Both the position numbers and the translations under genes were made by a program. Below are positions 31,769-40,811 of a stretch of 64,000 bases of DNA, piece after piece. The notes beneath the pieces were generated by a model. The model had not been told where the DNA came from and searched no databases. It worked only from the letters and a program-made list of their open reading frames with translations. Numbering within the stretch: position 1 is the stretch's first letter; each line of letters starts with the position of its first letter. This DNA comes from Crystallibacter degradans (lineage in GTDB: Bacteria > Actinomycetota > Actinomycetes > Actinomycetales > Micrococcaceae), in assembly GCF_012952295.1 (NCBI RefSeq), contig NZ_JABBCH010000005.1, forward strand, positions 124,001 through 188,000, given 5' to 3'.

Positions 31769-33866
31769 CCCGCTCCGCTGCGCCCACCTGGTCGAGGTAG
31801 GGCGTGATGCCGCCCAGATGCATCGGCCAGCCGGCACCGGTGATCATGCACAAGTCGATGTCCTCGGGGCCGGCCACCACGCCTTCTTCGAGCATCAGGC
31901 CGATCTCTTCGGCCAAGGCATCCTGGGTGGTGCGCAGCAGTTCCTCTCCGGTTACCGGGCTATTGCCGAACTGCAGCAGGTCCAGGGTCTCCTGCGGAAT
32001 GTGCTTGCTGCCGTCCTCAGCGGTCTCCCACAGGGACGTTTTGCCGGCATCGATCAGGCGCTGCTGGTTGGCCGAGACGTGGAACCGCTCACCGAAAGCT
32101 GCGTGCAGTGATTCCTGGACATGCTGGGCCACCGGAATGCCGACCATCGCCAGCAGCGTGAACGGAGTCATCGGCAGACCCATCGGCCGCAGCGCCTCGT
32201 CGGCGGTCCTGGCGTCCGTACCGGCGTCGAAAGCGCGGCTGACTTCACCCATGAGCCGCAGCAGCACACGGTTGACCACGAAGGCGGCGGCATCCTGGAC
32301 CAGGACCGCCGTCTTCTTCAGCTCTTTGGCCAGCGCGAAGGCGGTTGCCAGGACCGCCTCGTCAGTTTTCGGCGCGCGGACAATCTCCAGCAGCGGCATG
32401 AGCGCGACGGGATTGAAGAAATGGAATCCGACCAGCCGCTCCGGATGCTGCAGGTCCGCTGCCATCTCCGTTACGGACAGGGACGAGGTGTTGGTTGCCA
32501 GGATACAGTCGGGGGAAACGACTGCTTCTACTTCCGCGAACACCTGCTTTTTCACCGTGAGTTCTTCGAATACTGCTTCAATGACGAAGTCGGCATCGGC
32601 GAAGGCGTCCTTGCTGACGGAGCCCGTGACCAGGGCCTTGGTACGGTTGGCCGCGTCGGCGGACAGGCGCTTCCTGGCATGCAGCTTGTCTACCTCGGCG
32701 TGGACATGCGCCACGCCTTTGTCCACCCTGGCCTGGTCAATGTCCGTCAGCACCACCGGCACCTTGAGCTGGCGGGCGAAGAGCAGCGCCAGCTGGCTTG
32801 CCATCAGCCCGGCACCCACGACGCCGACCTTGGTCACCGGCCGGGCGAGCTTCTTGTCCGGGGCGCCGGCCGGCCGCTTTGACCGCCGCTGGATAAGCTC
32901 GAGGAAAGCGTAGACGGTATTGCGGAAATGCTGGGTCTGCATCAGTTCGGTCAGTGTTTCCACCTCAGCCGCGGCCGATTCCTGCTGCGTCCAGTCCCTG
33001 CCTTGTTCCAGCAGGTCCAGCAGCTTCCCGGGCGCGGGGGCTGCGTTGGACGTCTTGGCCTCCACAAAGACACGGCCCCTGGCGACGGCGGTGTCCCAGT
33101 CGGCGTCGTCGTAATTGGCTCTGTCGGCGCGACGTTCCTTCACGGCCTGGAGAGCCTGGGCGTCGCCGGAAATGATCTTCGCAGCCCAGGCCAGCGACTG
33201 CTCGAGGAAATCCGCCGGTTCGAACAGGGCGTCCGCGATGCCCAGTTCGTACGCGGCTGAGCCGTTGAGCATCTTGTTGTTGCTCAACGCATTTTCGATC
33301 ATGACCTTGACCGCGTTCGCAGGCCCGATGAGCCGCGGCAACCTGTACACGCCGCCCCACCCCGGCACCAGGCCCAGGAACGCCTCCGGCAGGCTGATCC
33401 CGTTGGCACCGGTGGAAACCGTCCGGTAGTGGGCCGCGAGGGCAATTTCGAGGCCGCCGCCCATCGCCGCACCGTTGATGAACGCAAAGGTGGGGACGTC
33501 CATACCGTTCAGGACGCCGTAGACCTCATGGCCCAGCTGTGCCATCCGGCGTCCGGACCCTGCGTCCTGCAGCGAGCCGACGGCGGATAGATCCGCGCCG
33601 GCCACCAGATAATACGGTTTGCCGGTGACCGCGACTGCGTCGATCTCGCCTCGGCCCGCGCGGTCGCGCAGCTCTTCCAGCGCGAGGCCCAGTTCCACCA
33701 GGGTGTTGGGGCCGAGGGTGGTGGGTTTTGAATGGTCAAGGTCATTGTCCAGCGTGAGCAGGGCCAGGGTAGCTCCGCCAGGCAGGTGCACGTCGCGGAC
33801 GTAGGAGTGGGTGACCGTCTCGTCCGGGAAGCGGCGGGCCAGGGACTGGAAATTGGCGGTGCTCAT
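31737..33866 (-). CDS. fadB: Fatty-acid beta-oxidation enzyme: enoyl-CoA hydratase / 3-hydroxyacyl-CoA dehydrogenase
   Basis: 709 residues from the ATG at 33864-33866, which overlaps the fadA stop (ATGA). Residues ~1-220 are a crotonase domain, with oxyanion-hole segments in YLVAGADLSAVG and NGAAMGGGLEIALAAHY. A dehydrogenase domain follows: NAD motif VGVVGAGLMASQLALLF and the His/Glu-bearing VGFHFFNPVALMPLLEIV, then a 3HCDH C-terminal domain. It performs hydration and NAD-dependent oxidation of enoyl-CoA. Convergent with the ECF ATPase gene. Confidence 0.93.
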   Translation of the reverse strand: MSTANFQSLARRFPDETVTHSYVRDVHLPGGATLALLTLDNDLDHSKPTTLGPNTLVELGLALEELRDRAGRGEIDAVAVTGKPYYLVAGADLSAVGSLQDAGSGRRMAQLGHEVYGVLNGMDVPTFAFINGAAMGGGLEIALAAHYRTVSTGANGISLPEAFLGLVPGWGGVYRLPRLIGPANAVKVMIENALSNNKMLNGSAAYELGIADALFEPADFLEQSLAWAAKIISGDAQALQAVKERRADRANYDDADWDTAVARGRVFVEAKTSNAAPAPGKLLDLLEQGRDWTQQESAAAEVETLTELMQTQHFRNTVYAFLELIQRRSKRPAGAPDKKLARPVTKVGVVGAGLMASQLALLFARQLKVPVVLTDIDQARVDKGVAHVHAEVDKLHARKRLSADAANRTKALVTGSVSKDAFADADFVIEAVFEELTVKKQVFAEVEAVVSPDCILATNTSSLSVTEMAADLQHPERLVGFHFFNPVALMPLLEIVRAPKTDEAVLATAFALAKELKKTAVLVQDAAAFVVNRVLLRLMGEVSRAFDAGTDARTADEALRPMGLPMTPFTLLAMVGIPVAQHVQESLHAAFGERFHVSANQQRLIDAGKTSLWETAEDGSKHIPQETLDLLQFGNSPVTGEELLRTTQDALAEEIGLMLEEGVVAGPEDIDLCMITGAGWPMHLGGITPYLDQVGAAERVNGMKFHPGR

Positions 33867-35134
33867 GCGAGGTCCTTTCCTGCGGTGCTGGCGACAGCCG
33901 CTGCAGTGCTGCTGCGCAAGCTGTAGTCCTGATGGTGGGGGTTCTCCCAGATGACCGCGGCGCCCATACCCAGGCCGATGCACATGGTGGTCAGTCCGTA
34001 GCGCACGGTGGGGTCTTCTTCGAACTGCCGCGCCAGCTGCGTCATGAGCCGCACGCCGGAGGAAGCCAGCGGGTGGCCGACGGCGATGGCGCCGCCGTAC
34101 CGGTTGACACGCTCATCGTCCTCGGCAATGCCGAAGTGGTCCAGGAAGGAGAGCACCTGCACGGCGAAGGCTTCGTTGATCTCAAACAGACCGATGTCGG
34201 CAATATCCAGCCCCGCTTGCTTGAGCGCCTTTTCGGTGGCGGGAACCGGACCAATGCCCATCACTTCGGGCTCGACTCCGGCGAAGGCGAAGGAGACCAG
34301 CCGCATCCTGACCGGCAACTCGAGTTCGGCGGCCGTTTCGGCCGATGCCAGCAGCGCTGCCGTGGCGCCGTCGTTCAACCCCGCCGCATTACCTGCGGTC
34401 ACGCGGCCATGGGCGCGGAACGGGGTGCGGAGTCCGGCCAGTTCCTCAACCGTCGTTTCGGGGCGCGGCGGCTGGTCCGCGGTGTGCAGGTCCCAGCCCT
34501 GTCCCGGCTTTTTGGCAGCCACCGGCACCAGATCCGGCTGGATCCGCTGGCCGGCATAGGCGGCGGCCAGCTTCCGCTGGCTGGCCTCCGCGTAGCTGTC
34601 GGACCGTTCCTTGGTGATCGAGGGGAAGCGGTCGTGCAGGTTTTCCGCCGTGTTTCCCATGTTCAGGGCGGCGGGATCCACCAGCCGTTCGGACAGGAAA
34701 CGCGGGTTGGGATCGGCGCCCTGTCCCATCGGGTGGTTGCCCATGTGCTCCACACCGCCGGCAATAACGACGTCGTAAGCGCCGAAGGCGATCCCGCTGG
34801 CCGTCGTCGTCACGGCGGTCATGGCCCCGGCACACATCCGGTCGATGGCGAAGCCCGGGACGCTCTTGGGCAGGCCCGCGAGCAGCGCCGCTGTGCGGCC
34901 AATGGTCAGACCCTGGTCCCCGGTCTGGGTTGTGGCGGCGATGGCCACGTCGTCGATCCGGGCTGCAGGCAGGGACGGATTGCGGCGCAGCAGTTCCCGG
35001 ATGCATTTGACTACCAGGTCATCGGCGCGGGTTTCTGAGTAGATTCCCTTCTCGCCTGCCTTGCCGAAGGGTGTTCGGACGCCGTCGACGAAGACGACCT
35101 CCCTCAAATGCCGGGCGGGATTCGTAGCGCTCAC
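33863..35134 (-). CDS. fadA: Acetyl-CoA C-acyltransferase (3-ketoacyl-CoA thiolase)
   Basis: 423 residues from the GTG at 35132-35134, which has AAGGAG 7 bases upstream; an in-frame ATG ten codons earlier would lie on the ribosome site itself. It cleaves 3-ketoacyl-CoA to acetyl-CoA and a shortened acyl-CoA. Active-site residues: Cys101 (DRMCAGAMTAV), His in GHPLASSG and Cys in MCIGLGMG near the end. Operon with fadB. A perfect palindrome overlies its likely promoter. Confidence 0.94.
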   Translation of the reverse strand: MSATNPARHLREVVFVDGVRTPFGKAGEKGIYSETRADDLVVKCIRELLRRNPSLPAARIDDVAIAATTQTGDQGLTIGRTAALLAGLPKSVPGFAIDRMCAGAMTAVTTTASGIAFGAYDVVIAGGVEHMGNHPMGQGADPNPRFLSERLVDPAALNMGNTAENLHDRFPSITKERSDSYAEASQRKLAAAYAGQRIQPDLVPVAAKKPGQGWDLHTADQPPRPETTVEELAGLRTPFRAHGRVTAGNAAGLNDGATAALLASAETAAELELPVRMRLVSFAFAGVEPEVMGIGPVPATEKALKQAGLDIADIGLFEINEAFAVQVLSFLDHFGIAEDDERVNRYGGAIAVGHPLASSGVRLMTQLARQFEEDPTVRYGLTTMCIGLGMGAAVIWENPHHQDYSLRSSTAAAVASTAGKDLA

Positions 35135-35179
35135 CAAGGAACTCCTTTTTGAGATGTGGGACACAAACAGCTGCCAGCA

Positions 35180-35203
35180 TTATGTTACCCGCGGGTAACA
35201 TAA
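35180..35203. promoter_or_regulatory. Perfect 24-bp palindromic operator upstream of fadAB
   Basis: The half-site TTATGTTACCCG is followed directly by its exact reverse complement CGGGTAACATAA, centred 57 bases before the fadA start. It fills the spacer and -10 of the promoter proposed here, so a dimeric repressor (TetR-type is likely for beta-oxidation genes) would block transcription. Regulator identity is not in the window. Confidence 0.6.
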
Positions 35204-35210
35204 GCGGCAA
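35182..35210 (-). promoter_or_regulatory. Candidate fadAB promoter
   Basis: Minus-strand -35 TTGCCG (35205-35210), 17-base spacer and -10 TAACAT (35182-35187). It overlaps the 24-bp palindrome. Predicted from consensus only. Confidence 0.4.
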
Positions 35211-35256
35211 GCCGGGAAATGTCCTTGGTTCTCGCAGGAGGTGCGGCGCCGCGCTC

Positions 35257-36603
35257 TCAGCGTTTCCGGGGGCTCGTCTTCGGGTCCGCTTCGTCGGTCT
35301 TAGGCCTGCGTTCGGCCAAGGGCTCCGGGTGCAGGAACGCGTCGGTTATCACCGGCACGACCAGCTCGCGTTGCCAGTTTCGTGCGCCCAGGTCCCGCAG
35401 GGCTTCGGCAATGGAGCCGGCGGTCACCGGGGCCGGAGGACGCCAGGCTATCCGGCGTAGATAGTCCGGTGTCAGCAGGTTTTCCACCGGCATCTGGAGT
35501 TCCTCCGCCAAGGCGGCCAGCCGGGGCTTGGCCGTCTGCAGCCGTGCTGCGGCGGCCGGGTCCTTGTCCGCCCATACACGGGGTGGCGGCGGAGCGTTGG
35601 TGGGCATGTGCAGTTCCGGCAGTTTCTCGAGGCGCCGGGCGGCATCGATGCAGCGGAGCCAACGGGGAGCTTCCCGCTGGGCCGCGCGGCCATGGAAGCC
35701 GTTGACTGCGAGCAGCTGGGGCACCGTTGCCGGCATGGCCTTGGCTGCGGCGACCACCGCCGAATCCGGAATCAGCCGCCCGGGGGCAACGTCGCGTTTT
35801 TCTGCCAGCTGCTCGCGTTCCGTCCAGAGTTCGCGCACCGCGGCTAACTGGCGTCGATCGCGAATCTGGTGCAGTCCGGAGGTGCGTCGCCACGGGTCGG
35901 TTCTCGGCTGAGCGGGAGGGGCTGCCAGCAGTGCCTCGAATTCCTCTTCGGCAAAGGGCAGTTTCCCCGACTCTTCCAGGACCTCGACGAGGGCTTTGCG
36001 GAGCTCAATGAGCACTTCAACATCCAAGGCGGCGTAACGCAGCCAAGGCTCCGGCAACGGCCTGGTGGACCAGTCCGCTGCTGAGTGTTCTTTGGCCAGG
36101 GTGAACCCCAGCAGGTTCTCGATCACTGCGGCAAGCCCGACACGGGGCAGGCCGGCGAGCCGGGCCGCGAGTTCAGTGTCGAAGAGCTTGTCCGGCCACA
36201 TGCCCAAAGCCGCCAGGCACGGCAGGTCCTGGGTGGCGGCGTGCAGAATCCATTCCACACCGCGCAAGGCGTCGTTGATGACCTCGAGATCATCGATGGG
36301 TTCCGGGTCGATCAGCCAGGTGCCGGCGCCTTCGCGGCGCAGCTGCACCAGGAAGGCGCGTTGGCCGTACCGGAAGCCCGATGCGCGTTCGGCGTCGACC
36401 GCTACCGGCCCGGCACCGGCGGCGAGAGCCGCGGCGGCACGCTGCAGTCCTGACGGGGTGGAAATGACCAGCGGGACCCCTTCGCGTGGAGCGGTCAGTT
36501 CGATCAGCTCGGGAGCGTCCTGCTCCGGTTCGTCTGAGGCGGTTGCTGTGCTGTCTGCACGGCGGGAAGCCGCGGCAGACGAATCCGAAGTCAAAAACGT
36601 CAT
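35257..36603 (-). CDS. Ribonuclease D-like 3'-5' exonuclease with HRDC domain
   Basis: 448 residues, ATG start. The DEDDy exonuclease domain covers ~45-220: Asp/Glu of VAVDAERASGFRYGQRAF, Asp of HAATQDLPCL, and Tyr/Asp of YAALDVEVLIEL. An HRDC domain follows near 250-330 (RDRRQLAAVRELWTEREQLA). RNase D trims RNA 3' ends, chiefly tRNA. It follows the DUF3000 gene on the same strand at 23 bases, a pair I recall from many actinobacteria. The C-terminal ~110 residues are basic and less conserved. Confidence 0.9.
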   Translation of the reverse strand: MTFLTSDSSAAASRRADSTATASDEPEQDAPELIELTAPREGVPLVISTPSGLQRAAAALAAGAGPVAVDAERASGFRYGQRAFLVQLRREGAGTWLIDPEPIDDLEVINDALRGVEWILHAATQDLPCLAALGMWPDKLFDTELAARLAGLPRVGLAAVIENLLGFTLAKEHSAADWSTRPLPEPWLRYAALDVEVLIELRKALVEVLEESGKLPFAEEEFEALLAAPPAQPRTDPWRRTSGLHQIRDRRQLAAVRELWTEREQLAEKRDVAPGRLIPDSAVVAAAKAMPATVPQLLAVNGFHGRAAQREAPRWLRCIDAARRLEKLPELHMPTNAPPPPRVWADKDPAAAARLQTAKPRLAALAEELQMPVENLLTPDYLRRIAWRPPAPVTAGSIAEALRDLGARNWQRELVVPVITDAFLHPEPLAERRPKTDEADPKTSPRKR

Positions 36604-36626
36604 GGTTATACCAGTCTAAGGGCAGG

Positions 36627-37265
36627 TCAGTTCCGGCGCCGGTTAGGCAGCGACGAGACACCCTCGGGCAGGGGCGGCAAACCGGCGAAGGTGCAGACCA
36701 TGTCGGACCACGCCTCCAGATGGGACTGGATATCCGCCGAGTCCGGAGTCCACGAGGCTCTGAGCTCGATGTCGATCGCGTCCTGGTTATCCGAAAGCGA
36801 ACCAAAGCTTTCGGAGAGGATCCTGGTGGCCGTGCCGCCGGCATTCCGGTAACGGGCGCCGTGGTCGTGCAAGGCGTCCACCAGCCAGGTCCACGCCACG
36901 GAGCCGAGCAACGCATCGTTGCCCATGTCGGCGTCGAGCTCGGCGCGAATATACGTCACAATGCGGAAGGTCCCGTCCCAAACCGCGGAGCCATCCGGAT
37001 CATGCAGGAGAATGAAACGGCCGGTTGCGAGTTCCACGTCTGCGGTCTCCCGGAGGGCGGCGATGACGGGACCGTGCGCGGGACGCCGGCCTGCTGCCGC
37101 CGGCTGGATGACCTCCGCGCCAAGCGCCACTGCATACGGAGCCAGTCTCGACGGAGCAGGCAGTTCCGCCAGTTTGAGTTCATTGCGGCAGTTGGCCCGG
37201 CGCAACGCGGCCAGGGCAGTCAGGAAGTCCGCGGGTGCCGCGGAGAGATCGCCAATCGCACTCAC
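36627..37265 (-). CDS. DUF3000 family protein
   Basis: 212 residues, GTG start with GGAAGA close upstream. Soluble, no recognisable catalytic motif. Conserved segments include FLTALAALRRANCRNELKLAE, GRFILLHDPDGSAVWDGTFR and a late AWTWLVDALHDHGA. Actinobacterial DUF3000 (Rv2680 type), function unknown, nearly always beside RNase D, so a role in RNA processing is a guess by association. Confidence 0.8.
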   Translation of the reverse strand: MSAIGDLSAAPADFLTALAALRRANCRNELKLAELPAPSRLAPYAVALGAEVIQPAAAGRRPAHGPVIAALRETADVELATGRFILLHDPDGSAVWDGTFRIVTYIRAELDADMGNDALLGSVAWTWLVDALHDHGARYRNAGGTATRILSESFGSLSDNQDAIDIELRASWTPDSADIQSHLEAWSDMVCTFAGLPPLPEGVSSLPNRRRN

Positions 37266-37327
37266 TCTTCCAGATTAAAACCGTGCGGGCTGCCCGGAAC
37301 GCGAGGCGCGCCGTTGGTGCCGGATCG

Positions 37328-38398
37328 TTATGCGCCCAGCTCGTTCCGGATAGCCGCGGCGAAAGCATCGATATCTTCCTCCGTGGTGTCGAAGGAGCAC
37401 ATCCAGCGGACCTCGCCGCGGGACTCGTCCCAGTCGTAGAACCGGAATTGCTGCCGCAGCCGGTCTGCCGCTCCGGCGGGCAGGGTGGCGAAGACGGCGT
37501 TGGCCTGGGTCGGCTGGGTCGGCGTCACGCCGTCAATACCTTCCACGGCGGAACGGAGCCGCGCGGCCATGGCGTTGGCATGGGCAGCCGAGCGCAGCCA
37601 CAGATCGCCGTCGAGCAAGGTGAGGAACTGGGCGGAGATGAAACGCATCTTGGAGGCAAGCTGCATGTTCATCTTCCGCAGGTACGTCATGCCCTGAGAC
37701 GCCTCAGGGTTCAGGACCACCACGCATTCACCGAAGAGCAGCCCGTTCTTGGTCCCGCCGAAGGAGAGGATGTCGACGCCGGCGTCGGTGGTGAAGGTGC
37801 GCAGATCCGTCCCCAGTGCTGCGGCGGCGTTTGCCAGCCGGGCTCCGTCCATGTGCACTTTCATGCCGTGGCCGTGGGCGTGTTCGGCGATGGCGCGGAT
37901 TTCGTCAACGGTATAGAGCGTGCCGAGTTCGGTACTTTGGGTGATCGACACTGCCAGTGGCTGCGCGCGGTGCTCGTCGCCCCAGCCCCAGGCCTCCCTG
38001 TCGATCAGCTCCGGGGTGAGCTTGCCGTCGCCGGTGGGCACGGGGAGCAGTTTGATGCCGCCCACGCGTTCCGGAGCACCGTTTTCGTCCACGTTGATGT
38101 GCGCGGTCGAGGCGCAGACCACGGCCCCCCAGCGCGGCAGCAGTGACTGCAGGCTGAGGACGTTGGCACCGGTGCCGTTGAAAACGGGAAAGGCCTGGGC
38201 CTGCTCGCCGAAGTGCGAGGCGATGACTTCCTGCAGCCTGGCGGTGTAGCCGTCATCGCCATACGCGACCTGGTGTCCGCCGTTGGCATGCGTGAGCGCG
38301 GTGAGCACTTCCGGGTGGACGCCCGAGTAGTTATCCGACGCGAAGCCGCGCACGGACTGGTCGTGCAGGGAAGCGGACAGCAGCGAGGAGTCATTCAC
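37328..38398 (-). CDS. Low-specificity L-threonine aldolase family enzyme
   Basis: 356 residues, GTG start with AAGGAA about 10 bases upstream. PLP-dependent fold-type I lyase that normally cleaves L-threonine/allo-threonine to glycine and acetaldehyde. The PLP lysine is Lys217 in LSFGGTKNGLLFGE, the phosphate/ring contacts include NGTGANVLS and the Asp of KVHMDGARLANA. Last gene of the DUF6421–SDR operon, 48 bases after the SDR. The true substrate in that operon may be another beta-hydroxy amino acid. Confidence 0.88.
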   Translation of the reverse strand: MNDSSLLSASLHDQSVRGFASDNYSGVHPEVLTALTHANGGHQVAYGDDGYTARLQEVIASHFGEQAQAFPVFNGTGANVLSLQSLLPRWGAVVCASTAHINVDENGAPERVGGIKLLPVPTGDGKLTPELIDREAWGWGDEHRAQPLAVSITQSTELGTLYTVDEIRAIAEHAHGHGMKVHMDGARLANAAAALGTDLRTFTTDAGVDILSFGGTKNGLLFGECVVVLNPEASQGMTYLRKMNMQLASKMRFISAQFLTLLDGDLWLRSAAHANAMAARLRSAVEGIDGVTPTQPTQANAVFATLPAGAADRLRQQFRFYDWDESRGEVRWMCSFDTTEEDIDAFAAAIRNELGA

Positions 38399-38446
38399 AG
38401 TAGATATATTCCTTTTCCGGTAGGAGAAAGTTGGAGTCGGCAGCGT

Positions 38447-39208
38447 TTAGACGAGCGGGATCCGGCGGCCATTGATTTCGGCCGCGGGCCTGCCGAACAA
38501 ATTCTTCACTGCCGCGGCCAGGTCCGCAACGTCGGTGAATCCGGTGAACGGCTTCTCAGGGTTCCCGGCGCGCATCCGGTCATCCACCAGCGCCTTAATG
38601 ACAAGTACGACGGCGGCCGAATGCTCAGCTTCGGCTGTCTCCTTCGCACCGGGGCCGGCTGCCTGGTCGCGGCGGAACCCGTCGGCCACGGAGAACATCC
38701 AGCTTTCGGCAGCGGCCTTGGCCGCGGTGTAGTTGGCGCCGCCGGCGGTGGGGGAGCCCACCGCGGTGGCCGAGACGATGACCGCCCTGCCGTGGGGCGA
38801 CGCGGCCAGGTCGTCGTAAAACGTGCGGGTGGTGTTCCGCAGGGTGGTGATCAGGTTCCGGTGCAGGAAGTCCCAGTCCTCGTCGGCCTGCCCGGCGATA
38901 CCCTTGCCGCCGCGCCAGCCGCCCACCAAATGGACTAACCCGTCGATGCTGCCGGCTTCGGCGTCTACCCGCGCCGCGAGTTCCCGGACAGCCCCCGGAT
39001 CGGCAAGGTCGCAGACGAAGGTGAGCACGCCGTCGTCGTTCGCATAGGCGTTTTGTAGGTGTTCGGGGTTGCTGCCGACGGCGATCACCTGCGCGCCAGC
39101 TGCCCGCAGGGCCGCGGTAACGGCCTGTCCCGAGGAGCCGGACGCGCCCGCCACCAGGATGCGCAGCCCGGACGGAATGCCGGCGCTTGTGCTGGGAAGT
39201 TCTGTCAT
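38447..39208 (-). CDS. Short-chain dehydrogenase/reductase
   Basis: 253 residues; ATG overlaps the DUF6421 stop (ATGA). Rossmann motif GASGSSG at 21-27 and catalytic Ser146, Tyr160, Lys164 (NYTAAKAA) define a classical SDR. The usual NNAG motif is LVGGW here, and GSN at the ribose-binding strand end is compatible with NADP. Substrate unknown; sits between DUF6421 and threonine aldolase in one operon. Confidence 0.88.
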   Translation of the reverse strand: MTELPSTSAGIPSGLRILVAGASGSSGQAVTAALRAAGAQVIAVGSNPEHLQNAYANDDGVLTFVCDLADPGAVRELAARVDAEAGSIDGLVHLVGGWRGGKGIAGQADEDWDFLHRNLITTLRNTTRTFYDDLAASPHGRAVIVSATAVGSPTAGGANYTAAKAAAESWMFSVADGFRRDQAAGPGAKETAEAEHSAAVVLVIKALVDDRMRAGNPEKPFTGFTDVADLAAAVKNLFGRPAAEINGRRIPLV

Positions 39209-40584
39209 GCGGCAGCGCCCGTAATGCCGGAGGTCGATTCGATCACGGTTTTCATCTTACGGTTCAGCGCCTCGTAGAACATGGAGAGCGGGAATTCATC
39301 ATCCAGCACCTGGTCCGTCAGCTCGCGGGGCAGCCCGGACAGCGGCAGGGCGTCCGGTCCCTTGGCCCAGACGGAAGCCGGGTGCGGTGTCAGCGTCTTG
39401 GTCAGCATCTCGTACGCGGCCAGCCAGTGCGCGGTCTTGGGGCGGTCGATCGAACGCCAGTACAGCTCCTCGATCTGCTGTCCCAGAGCGACGACGACGT
39501 CCGCCACGTTGTCCCAGTCGATGCTCAGCTTGCCGTCGGTCCAGTGCAGCACGTGGTGCTGGTGCAGCCAGGCGAAGAGCAGTTGGCCGCCGAGACCGTC
39601 GTAGTTGCGCACCCGGTTGCCGGTGATGGCGAAGCGGAAGATCCGGTCGAAGATGACGGCGTACTGGACCAGACGGGCGTGCCGGCGGATTTCCTCGGAC
39701 GCATGCAGGTCATTCTGGAGCCGCACGCTCTCCCGGAAAGCGGTCAGGTCGCAGCGCAGTTCCTCCAGCGAGTATAGGAAGTAGGGCATGCGCTGTTTGA
39801 TCATGAATGGATCGAACGGCAGATCACCGCGCATATGCGTCCTGTCATGGATCAGATCCCACATCACAAAGGTTTCTTCGGCCAGCCGCTGGTCCGCGAG
39901 TAGATCGGCAGCCTCCTCGGGCAGCTGGAGCGACGTGATGTCCGCTGCGGCGCCGACGACCTTGCGGAAGCGGGCCGCCTCACGGTCGGCGAAGATGGCC
40001 CCCCAGGTGAAGGCAGGAGTTTCCCGCACTGCCACCGTTTCCGGAAACAGGACGGCCGAATTGGTGTCGTAGCCCGCCGTGAAATCCAGGAAGCGGATGG
40101 GCACGAAGAGCTTGTTGGAGTATTCGCCCGCCTCGAGGTCGGCGATGAAGTCCGGCCAGAGGACCTCCAGGAGCACGGCCTCCATCAGCCGGTCGGTGCT
40201 GCCGTTCTGGGTGTACATGGGGAAAACCACCAGATGGACCAGCCCGTTGCTGCGCTGCTGCTGCGGCTGGAACGCCAGCAGCGAATCCAGGAAGTCCGGC
40301 ACGCCGAACCCGGTTGCCGACCAGCGGCGGAAGTCCTGTTGGAGCAGACGCAGGTAATCGCCGTCGTGGTCGAACATCGGCGCCAGTTCGGCGATGGCCG
40401 ACACGATCGTCTCGGTGTGCACGGTTGCCTCGGCATGGTGCGCGGCATCCGGAATGGAACCGTCATGGACCTGCAACGGACGGAGCCCGCTGGCGGCTGC
40501 CTTCAGTCGCAGCCAGGCCGGATGCAGTTCGGGCCGCATATCGTTTGAGTGCATGGTCTCGGTAGTGCTGGTGGTGATGCTCAT
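39205..40584 (-). CDS. DUF6421 family protein
   Basis: 459 residues, first gene of a three-gene operon. Entirely soluble and rich in aromatic residues. A conserved-looking DLIHDRTHMRGDLPFDPF with an HDxxH arrangement and later WLHQHHVLHWTD could bind metal, but this is only a reading of the residues. I recognise it as DUF6421, a family found in Arthrobacter and streptomycetes without a known function. An inverted repeat lies upstream. Coupling to an SDR and a threonine aldolase suggests a small metabolic pathway. Confidence 0.75.
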   Translation of the reverse strand: MSITTSTTETMHSNDMRPELHPAWLRLKAAASGLRPLQVHDGSIPDAAHHAEATVHTETIVSAIAELAPMFDHDGDYLRLLQQDFRRWSATGFGVPDFLDSLLAFQPQQQRSNGLVHLVVFPMYTQNGSTDRLMEAVLLEVLWPDFIADLEAGEYSNKLFVPIRFLDFTAGYDTNSAVLFPETVAVRETPAFTWGAIFADREAARFRKVVGAAADITSLQLPEEAADLLADQRLAEETFVMWDLIHDRTHMRGDLPFDPFMIKQRMPYFLYSLEELRCDLTAFRESVRLQNDLHASEEIRRHARLVQYAVIFDRIFRFAITGNRVRNYDGLGGQLLFAWLHQHHVLHWTDGKLSIDWDNVADVVVALGQQIEELYWRSIDRPKTAHWLAAYEMLTKTLTPHPASVWAKGPDALPLSGLPRELTDQVLDDEFPLSMFYEALNRKMKTVIESTSGITGAAA

Positions 40585-40639
40585 GGTTGCCTTCCTTCCG
40601 GCAGCGGTTCCCTAGCGAAACCGCGGAGGGGGACTTCTT

Positions 40640-40670
40640 ACTGTTTCCATGAGCGTAACAATCAAACAGT
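40640..40670. promoter_or_regulatory. Inverted repeat upstream of the DUF6421 operon
   Basis: ACTGTTT (40640-40646) and AAACAGT (40664-40670) form a 7-bp inverted repeat with a 17-base spacer, about 55-85 bases before the DUF6421 start. It may be an operator for this operon; regulator unknown. Confidence 0.35.
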
Positions 40671-40739
40671 GGAACTTATGCGAAATCCTCTGACAGATTA
40701 GAAATTCTGGCGCTCGGCATGGGGCGGCGATGGACATGA

Positions 40740-40769
40740 CGAAGCCCGGCTCATGCTGGCCGGGCTTCG
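40740..40769 (-). terminator. Hairpin terminator after msrB
   Basis: 11-bp perfect stem CGAAGCCCGGC/GCCGGGCTTCG with an 8-base loop, 43 bases past the msrB stop. It should isolate msrB from the DUF6421 operon on the same strand. Confidence 0.65.
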
Positions 40770-40811
40770 AGAGGGGGAAGAGCTCAAGGAACTCCGCGAG
40801 ATCAGCAGATC

